Source of the DNA: Gammaproteobacteria bacterium | GTDB lineage: Bacteria; Pseudomonadota; Gammaproteobacteria; Chromatiales; Chromatiaceae | Reading direction: 5' to 3' | Assembly (NCBI GenBank): GCA_019136395.1 | Contig: JAGVUH010000602.1 | Location: 1-6,263, forward strand | DNA: 6,263 nucleotides | Shown: one piece after another, positions 1 to 6,263 of the stretch | How the letters are laid out: every line of letters starts with the position of its first letter | Position numbering within the stretch: position 1 is the first letter of the stretch | Translations under genes and position numbers: made by a program | The notes under the pieces: model-generated | What the model was told of the DNA's origin: nothing | The model's input: the letters and a program-made list of their open reading frames with translations, nothing else | The model's database searches: none

Positions 1-1442
1 CGGCACTCCAGAAAGCGGTCCACCGAGTCGAGGAAGTTCAGGCAGTGGAACTGGGTATGGAAACCGAGGATGGTGCTGCCCAGCAGCCCGCGCAGGATCT
101 CCTCCCGCCAGGGGCAGATGCCGAAGACCTCCGGGTTGGGCCAGGGGATGTGCCAGAAGGTGATGATGGTCGCCTCCGGCAGGCGCTCCCGTATCAGGCG
201 CGGCAGCAGGGCGAAATGATAGTCCTGCACCAGCACCACCGGGTTGGGGCTCCGCGCCTCGGCCACCACCGCCTCGGCGAACTTGCGGTTGACCGCCGCG
301 TACTGTTCCCAGTCCTCGGCGCGGAAGGTCGGGCGGACGAAGACGATATGGCACAGGGGCCAGAGCCCCTCGTTGGCGAAGCCGTAGTAATAGCCGTCTT
401 GCTCGGCGTCGGAGAGCCAGAGGCGCCGCAACTCATAGCTGGGGTCCTCCGGTGGCACCCGGACATGATCCTGACCATCTACCATGGCCGCGTCGGCATC
501 GCCACTGCCATGGGCGATCCAGGTCCCGCCGCAGGCGTGCACGATCGGTTCCAGGGCCGTCACCAGGCCGCTGGCCGGGTGCTGGACATGGACCTGGCCG
601 TCCTCCCCGCGCACGTGGATATAGGGCTCGCGGTTGGAGACGACGATGACCTGGGCCCCAGGTAGTTCCGACCGCAGCAGGCGCCGCAGGCTCTCCGGCG
701 TCCAGTCCACGCGGATGGCATCCGCCAACCCCCGGGGGAGTTCCAGATCCCGCAGGGCCTCCCGCGCCTCCCGCACCAGGGCGGCGATTTCGGGGTCCGT
801 GGCGGGCTCTGGCGCCGTCCCCGCCGCGGCGGAGGCCAGGCTCCGGCGCACCTGCCGCACCCAGCCCTTGAGGGTCAGGCGGGCGACGACCGCCGTCAGG
901 GTCGCCGCCAGCACCCCCAGGACCCCGAGGAAGAGCATCAGATAGCGCTCCAGGTCCGTGCTGCGGCGCTCGATGTAGCTCAGGTCATGGAGGATGACCA
1001 GGCGCCCCAGGTCCCTGCCCTCCTCCACCAGGGGGAAGCTGGCGATCAGGAGGCTGCCGTCGCCGAGGTATTCGATCTCATAGGCGGGTTCCGGCGTGCT
1101 GGCCGCGGGGGTGGGCGGCGGGGCGGAAGCCGGGCAGGCGAGGGCCAGGGGCCAGGTCGGGGTATGGTTCAGCAGTCGGCCATCCGGGGCGCAGAGACCC
1201 ACCGCCAGCAGGCGCTCGTCACGGGTCAACCGCTCGAACAGGGTATCCAGCCGCAGGCCCAACGGCTCCTTGGCCAGCCGGATCACCGTATCCTGGATGG
1301 AGTAGAAGACGAGCTGGGAGCGCAATTCCACGTCCTTGCGCAGCCAACGGTCGATCAGATTGCCCAGCAACGGGCTGGTCCCCCAGGCCAGCAGCCCCAG
1401 CACCAGGCCCAGGGGGAGCAGAAAGCGCCATGTCAGTCGCAT
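1..1442 (-). CDS. Membrane-anchored trehalose-6-phosphate synthase (GT20), 3' end cut by window edge
   Basis: This gene is expected to make trehalose 6-phosphate from UDP-glucose (or another NDP-glucose) and glucose 6-phosphate. The frame is open from ATG at 1442 to base 1, giving 480 codons; the C-terminal half of the enzyme is outside. The GT20 catalytic part starts near residue 264: VIVVSNR (265-271), SGL (291-293), GGTWIAHGSGD (305-315), YYYGFANEGLWPLCH (351-365), LVQDYH (404-409), FWHIPWPNPEVF (429-440) and LGFHTQFH (459-466). These match the sugar-binding and donor-site blocks of OtsA, and the wording resembles a proteobacterial clade of larger synthases. Ahead of it are a helix at about 5-25, an extracytoplasmic stretch of about 140 residues, a second helix at about 167-190 and a cytoplasmic linker, so the enzyme should sit on the inner face of the membrane. 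The start is supported by a TGA 27 bases upstream in frame and by the hydrophobic helix beginning at once; the ribosome site is weak. It lies 218 bases downstream of the ATPase gene on the same strand. The family is sure; the sensor role is inference. Confidence 0.93.
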   Translation of the reverse strand, partial: MRLTWRFLLPLGLVLGLLAWGTSPLLGNLIDRWLRKDVELRSQLVFYSIQDTVIRLAKEPLGLRLDTLFERLTRDERLLAVGLCAPDGRLLNHTPTWPLALACPASAPPPTPAASTPEPAYEIEYLGDGSLLIASFPLVEEGRDLGRLVILHDLSYIERRSTDLERYLMLFLGVLGVLAATLTAVVARLTLKGWVRQVRRSLASAAAGTAPEPATDPEIAALVREAREALRDLELPRGLADAIRVDWTPESLRRLLRSELPGAQVIVVSNREPYIHVRGEDGQVHVQHPASGLVTALEPIVHACGGTWIAHGSGDADAAMVDGQDHVRVPPEDPSYELRRLWLSDAEQDGYYYGFANEGLWPLCHIVFVRPTFRAEDWEQYAAVNRKFAEAVVAEARSPNPVVLVQDYHFALLPRLIRERLPEATIITFWHIPWPNPEVFGICPWREEILRGLLGSTILGFHTQFHCLNFLDSVDRFLEC

Positions 1443-1660
1443 CAGCCGGTTCTCATTGCTAAAGGCTCACCTTGGCGGGCAAAACAGGCCCGTCGCCCTT
1501 GGTCTGGCGCTTTACCCAGGTCGCGTGGCATCGGGCGAGGCAGGTTGTGAAAAGGTCCCGGCAGGCCTGATGACCGCTTGCCGGCGGTCGACACCCCCGC
1601 CTGATGCCCCCAACCGCCCACCATGGGGCAAAAAACCGACCCACGACCGATACCTTCACC
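1443..1660. other. Intergenic spacer between ATPase and trehalose-6-phosphate synthase genes
   Basis: This spacer of 218 bases shows no convincing gene. On the minus strand a run of six T (1629-1634) follows the ATPase stop by about 25 bases, but no stable GC hairpin precedes it, so I do not call an intrinsic terminator. A hairpin (1572-1589) sits in the middle, flanked by two copies of GCCTGATG (1565-1572 and 1599-1606). I could not identify a minus-strand sigma-70 promoter by eye, so whether the synthase is read from its own promoter or by read-through from the ATPase is open. Confidence 0.6.
1572..1589. repeat. Short hairpin in the ATPase-synthase spacer
   Basis: GACCGC (1572-1577) and GCGGTC (1584-1589) form a perfect 6-bp stem around a 6-base loop. 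It lacks a following T-run on either strand, so it is not a standard intrinsic terminator. Direct 8-base repeats GCCTGATG lie on either side. Short stems like this occur by chance in GC-rich DNA, so any function is uncertain. Confidence 0.4.
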
Positions 1661-4420
<2,760 letters not shown>

Positions 4421-4425
4421 GACGA

Positions 4426-4432
4426 TCACCTT
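4426..4432 (-). promoter_or_regulatory. Ribosome binding site of the ATPase gene
   Basis: On the minus strand AAGGTGA lies 5 bases before ATG at 4420. It decides the start: the in-frame GTG at 4427-4429 falls inside this site and is unlikely to be used. Confidence 0.7.
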
Positions 4433-4443
4433 GCAGATTCCGG

Positions 4444-4472
4444 CTGATCCGGGTCGGGTGTGTCCGGATCAG
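4444..4472. repeat. Perfect 9-bp inverted repeat upstream of the ATPase gene
   Basis: CTGATCCGG (4444-4452) and CCGGATCAG (4464-4472) form a perfect 9-bp dyad around an 11-base spacer, ending 23 bases before the ATPase ATG, in the 100-base gap after the kinase stop. In RNA it would be a stem-loop just ahead of the ribosome site; in DNA it could be the operator of a dimeric regulator. No T-run follows it on the minus strand, so it is not a classical intrinsic terminator. The symmetry is seen directly; the function is inferred. Confidence 0.55.
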
Positions 4473-4520
4473 GCATGTTGGGGTTGGCGTGGCTGAAGGG
4501 TGCCTCAGCGCTGGCAACCA

Positions 4521-5573
4521 TCAGGTCAGGTGGCCGCTACCCAGCCCCCAGGCCAGGCGCAGATCCTGGTAGAGGGCAGGGTCCGGGGCGGTGGCGCCAC
4601 GAAGCTGGACGATGCGCGAGGCGAAGGTCTGGGCCCGCTCCAGGGTAAGGGCCAGGGGCCAGTCGCGCAGCAGGCCGAGGAGGGTGACGGCGGCGAAGGC
4701 ATCGCCGGCGCCGACGGCATCGACCAGGGGCGCGGGCGCGGGGCTGACCCGGGCGGTCTCACCGCTGGCCAGCAGGGCCAGGGCACCGGCGGCGCCGCGG
4801 GTCAGCACCAGCCCCGCGAGGCCATGGCGGGCGCGCAAGCTCCCCGCGGCGCGGGCGATGGCCGCCCCCGGTCCGGGGGTGGAGTTGGCATCCAGGCCCG
4901 GCGCTGGGGTGAGCCAGGCCAGCTCGTCCTGGTTCAGCTTGGCCCAATCCGCGCCGTCCAGCAGGCGCCGCACCTCCTCCGCGCGCCACCAGGGGGGGCG
5001 CAGATTGACGTCGACGAAGCGCAGGGGGCGGGCCCGGTTCCCGACCGGCCGCGCCGCCGGCGGTGGGTTGGCGGCCGCGCCCGGGAAACGGCCGGCGAGA
5101 CCCGCGCCGGGAGCGGCGGAGTCCGCTTGGTGGGCGGTGGGGCCGGCACCGCGGCGGGCCAGCAAGGCGTCCAGGGCGGCGGCGGAGACCGGGTTCCGCA
5201 AGGCCAGGCTGCCGTGGTAGACGAGGGCGGGGATCAGGTCCGGCAGTTCGTCGGCGGCGATGAAGTCCCAGGCGCTGTCACTGACGATATCAAAGCTGGG
5301 TTCACCGTCCCGCAGGCTCACGGTCACACGGCCGGTGGGGTGTACCGGGTCCGTCTGCAGCCCGTCGAGGCGCATGCCCCAGGCCGCCATCGCCGCGCGA
5401 ATACGTTCCCCGGCGTCATCGGCGCCGACGCGGCTGATCAAGAGGGGCTTGAGCCCGAAGCCCTGGAGGTGCCAGGCGACGTTAAAGGGCGCCCCACCGA
5501 GGACCTCGCGGCCATCGGGAAAGACGTCAAACAGGATCTCGCCAAAGAAGCAGGGGGGGTGTTGCAAGCTCAT
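4521..5573 (-). CDS. PfkB/ribokinase-family sugar kinase, probably fructokinase-like
   Basis: A cytoplasmic ATP-dependent sugar kinase of 350 residues. The PfkB fold is shown by the N-terminal FFGEILFDVFPDG (9-21), the substrate-side GGAPFNVAWHL block (26-36), SRVGADDAG (47-55), the HPTG strand (78-81), DVNLRPPWW (188-196), KLNQDEL (212-218) and the C-terminal signature DAVGAGDAFAA (285-295). D291 is the expected catalytic base and GAG (288-290) the anion hole. The wording is closest to bacterial fructokinase-like members; the exact sugar cannot be read from the sequence. ATG at 5573 is chosen because homology starts at once; an in-frame TTG at 5615 would add 14 residues unlike the family. 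A GGAG lies only 2 bases before the ATG and a GGAA further out, so the ribosome site is ordinary to weak. Residues about 142-184 form a proline/alanine/glycine-rich insert between LLARR and the DVNLRPPWW strand, where relatives run straight on. It is the first of three same-strand genes and is divergent from the stress-protein gene. Confidence 0.88.
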   Translation of the reverse strand: MSLQHPPCFFGEILFDVFPDGREVLGGAPFNVAWHLQGFGLKPLLISRVGADDAGERIRAAMAAWGMRLDGLQTDPVHPTGRVTVSLRDGEPSFDIVSDSAWDFIAADELPDLIPALVYHGSLALRNPVSAAALDALLARRGAGPTAHQADSAAPGAGLAGRFPGAAANPPPAARPVGNRARPLRFVDVNLRPPWWRAEEVRRLLDGADWAKLNQDELAWLTPAPGLDANSTPGPGAAIARAAGSLRARHGLAGLVLTRGAAGALALLASGETARVSPAPAPLVDAVGAGDAFAAVTLLGLLRDWPLALTLERAQTFASRIVQLRGATAPDPALYQDLRLAWGLGSGHLT

Positions 5574-5597
5574 TGCTCCGGTTCCGTGCCTATGCCT

Positions 5598-5620
5598 GGT
5601 CTTGGGGATACCCAAGGACC
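5598..5620 (-). repeat. Stem-loop in the probable kinase 5' leader
   Basis: On the plus strand GGTC-TTGGG, loop GATA, then CCCAA, a bulged G and GACC form a 9-bp stem with one bulge. On the minus strand it lies 24 to 47 bases ahead of the kinase ATG, so the transcript would fold just upstream of the ribosome site. No T-run follows it. The pairing is seen directly; a regulatory role is inferred. Confidence 0.45.
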
Positions 5621-5753
5621 CCGTGAAGGTCGGTTGCGCCCCCCGCGGGTGGGGGCTCGCCGGGTCCGGTCACGGCCGAGGCCCCATCGGGGACGACCGT
5701 GGCTTCATGAATCGCGTTGGCCGTAACCCGAGGCCTGACGATTCAACGAGAGC

Positions 5754-5776
5754 GTCTCACCCACGGTGGGCGAGAC
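5754..5776. repeat. Imperfect inverted repeat in the divergent intergenic region
   Basis: GTCTC-A-CCCA (5754-5763) pairs with TGGG-C-GAGAC (5767-5776): nine pairs, one A/C mismatch and a 3-base loop. It stands beside a second hairpin and the AT-rich island. There is no T-run on either side, so I do not call a terminator. It may be a protein-binding dyad or part of an RNA leader for the kinase. Confidence 0.45.
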
Positions 5777-5780
5777 TCGG

Positions 5781-5797
5781 TGCTGGCGTTACCAGCA
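5781..5797. repeat. Perfect 6-bp hairpin next to the AT-rich island
   Basis: TGCTGG (5781-5786) and CCAGCA (5792-5797) form a perfect stem around CGTTA. It starts 4 bases after the previous inverted repeat and ends 22 bases before the -35 box of the stress-protein promoter, a position where a regulator binding site would be expected. Confidence 0.4.
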
Positions 5798-5819
5798 GTC
5801 GTTGAAAATATTAGCACAA

Positions 5820-5849
5820 TTGGAAAAATGGCGCATCTAATTGTATAAT
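5820..5849 (+). promoter_or_regulatory. Sigma-70-type promoter reading toward the universal stress protein gene
   Basis: TTGGAA (5820-5825) and a perfect TATAAT (5844-5849) stand 18 bases apart inside an AT-rich island (about 5800-5866) that contrasts sharply with the GC-rich surroundings. Transcription would start near 5856-5859, about 265 bases before the stress-protein ATG at 6123. The boxes are seen directly; activity is inferred. The island is AT-rich enough that a TATAAT could arise by chance, but the spacing and place favour a real promoter. Confidence 0.65.
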
Positions 5850-5864
5850 ATAGGTTTTAATTTA

Positions 5865-5918
5865 ATGACCACCGCCCGATGGAACCAAGCCTGGCCCCGC
5901 TACTCCTATCTGGGGTAA
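5865..5918 (+). CDS. Possible 17-residue leader peptide (speculative)
   Basis: An ATG at 5865, only about 6-9 bases after the predicted transcription start, opens MTTARWNQAWPRYSYLG followed by TAA. It has two tryptophans and two tyrosines in 17 residues, as attenuator peptides may have. The message would be almost leaderless and has no ribosome site, and no classical terminator/antiterminator pair is clear downstream. A short open frame of this size is easily found by chance, so the call is weak. Confidence 0.15.
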   Translation: MTTARWNQAWPRYSYLG

Positions 5919-6052
5919 CCTCACGTTGGTGATTGTGCAGGCCTTCCATCCAGGGGGTGGACAGTTACCTCCCCGGTCGAACACCATCCGGTCGGCACAG
6001 GCACCTTTTTCCCGCCGCGGTGGCAGGAAACCCGTCCCGATCCTGAGGGGCC

Positions 6053-6070
6053 ACCAGGCCCGACCCTGGT
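6053..6070 (+). repeat. Hairpin upstream of the stress-protein ribosome site
   Basis: ACCAGG (6053-6058) and CCTGGT (6065-6070) make a perfect 6-bp stem with a 6-base loop. An alternative local stem GGGCC/GGCCC, overlapping its left arm, competes with it. No T-run follows. It may shape the leader near the translation start; that is inference. Confidence 0.35.
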
Positions 6071-6107
6071 CTGGCCCTGGGCGCGGGTCCCAACCTGAGG
6101 GTCAGTC

Positions 6108-6115
6108 AAGGGGAG
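6108..6115 (+). promoter_or_regulatory. Strong ribosome binding site of the universal stress protein gene
   Basis: AAGGGGAG lies 7 bases before ATG at 6123. A nearer ATG at 6118 is only 2 bases away and meets a stop after two codons (ATG-AGA-TGA), overlapping the true start. The site therefore fixes 6123 as the start. Confidence 0.75.
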
Positions 6116-6122
6116 TCATGAG

Positions 6123-6263
6123 ATGAAGCACTTCAAGAACATCCTTTACCTCGTCGAACCTGGCAAGGATCAGACCGCCGCCCTCGCCCGCGCCGTGTCC
6201 CTGGCGGAAAACAACCAGGCCCGGCTGACCCTGCTGGAGATCATCGAACCGCCGCGCTCGGGG
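6123..6263 (+). CDS. Universal stress protein, UspE-like, N-terminal part only
   Basis: Forty-seven codons are visible before the window ends. The start MKHFKNILYLVEPG is a first beta strand of the Usp fold, followed by a helix (about 15-31, DQTAALARAVSLAENNQ) and a second strand ARLTLLEIIEP (33-43). The pattern, with an acidic residue and proline after strand one and then an LARAVSLA helix, resembles the first domain of tandem UspE-type proteins more than short UspA, but the length and the nucleotide-binding G-rich loop lie outside the window. Usp proteins are cytoplasmic and act in stress survival. The gene is divergent from the kinase and is preceded by a strong ribosome site, a long leader and a sigma-70-like promoter. 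Confidence 0.8.
   Translation, partial: MKHFKNILYLVEPGKDQTAALARAVSLAENNQARLTLLEIIEPPRSG

Larger units (their letters stand above)
5574..5819. other. Upstream region of the kinase gene, several hairpins, no gene seen
   Basis: This half of the divergent intergenic region is GC-rich with no credible coding frame. It holds a hairpin close to the kinase start (5598-5620), a hairpin-prone stretch at about 5660-5745 with the 8-base sequence CCGAGGCC twice, and two adjacent hairpins (5754-5776 and 5781-5797). A minus-strand promoter for the kinase probably lies in the AT-rich island at about 5800-5866, but I could not fix hexamers with a good spacing: a TATTAT-like box has only a poor TGGTCA at 15 bases. 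Confidence 0.5.
5856..6122 (+). other. Long 5' leader region of the universal stress protein gene
   Basis: If the promoter at 5820-5849 is used, about 265 bases are transcribed before the stress-protein start. I see no known riboswitch consensus and no solid gene. Visible structure includes CCCC/GGGG pairing around 5895-5915, ACCAGG/CCTGGT (6053-6058 with 6065-6070), two copies of CCTGAGGG (6042-6049 and 6094-6101) and two of CCGGTCG. CTCCCC at 5969-5974 is the exact complement of GGGGAG (6110-6115) in the ribosome site and could mask it. A closer second promoter cannot be excluded. Confidence 0.4.

Noticed and set aside
45..1550. Several plus-strand open frames opposite the trehalose-6-phosphate synthase
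   Set aside because: None has a recognisable domain; the minus strand is open throughout with clear GT20 motifs.
1625..1640. Run of six A (T on the minus strand) as an ATPase terminator
   Set aside because: No stable GC stem immediately precedes the T-run on the minus strand, so the intrinsic terminator structure is missing.
1442..1659. Small minus-strand frames of 60-66 codons in the ATPase-synthase spacer
   Set aside because: There is no good ribosome site, no recognisable motif and the composition is that of random GC-rich translation; one overlaps the synthase start out of frame.
4500..5726. Plus-strand open frames opposite the sugar kinase
   Set aside because: They are gly/arg/ala-rich shadow translations with no family motif, while the minus strand carries a full PfkB signature.
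5660..5745. GC-rich hairpin-prone stretch with a CCGAGGCC repeat as a small RNA or tRNA-like gene
   Set aside because: No tRNA T-loop or cloverleaf, no clear promoter and no terminator; such pairings are common by chance in GC-rich sequence.
5926..6126. A 66-codon plus-strand frame whose stop overlaps the stress-protein ATG by ATGA, as in coupled genes
   Set aside because: It needs a TTG start without a ribosome site and encodes a pro/gly/arg-rich sequence without a motif; the overlap is probably chance.

Overview
The window is GC-rich, with strongly G/C-biased third codon positions. It looks like chromosomal DNA of a proteobacterium, most likely a gammaproteobacterium (a Chromatiaceae-like purple sulfur or related lineage would fit). 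That placement rests on protein flavour and composition only and is weak. No rRNA, tRNA, CRISPR array, insertion sequence, integrase or phage gene was seen.

Layout: three genes lie on the minus strand and read right to left: a PfkB-family sugar kinase (5573 to 4521), a P2-type cation-transporting ATPase (4420 to 1661) and a membrane-anchored trehalose-6-phosphate synthase (from 1442, running off the left edge). Gaps of 100 and 218 bases separate them. A fourth gene, for a UspE-like universal stress protein, starts on the plus strand at 6123 and runs off the right edge. Between the divergent kinase and stress-protein genes lies about 550 bases of non-coding DNA. It holds several hairpins and a sharp AT-rich island (about 5800-5866) with a good sigma-70-type promoter reading toward the stress protein.

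How the genes may work together (inference): the synthase makes trehalose 6-phosphate, precursor of a compatible solute. The ATPase moves a cation across the cytoplasmic membrane. The kinase probably feeds a hexose into the hexose-phosphate pool. The stress protein is a cytoplasmic stress factor. Together they look like an ionic or osmotic stress neighbourhood rather than a defence or mobile island.

Most worth a second look: the two-helix sensor-like module fused in front of the trehalose-6-phosphate synthase; the changed ion-site residues of the ATPase (Q709, D744, S745 where SERCA has E771, T799, D800); a proline/alanine/glycine-rich insert of about 40 residues in the kinase; and the roughly 265-base leader ahead of the stress-protein gene, with a possible W/Y-containing 17-residue peptide at its start. 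I do not see a clearly new multi-gene system here.
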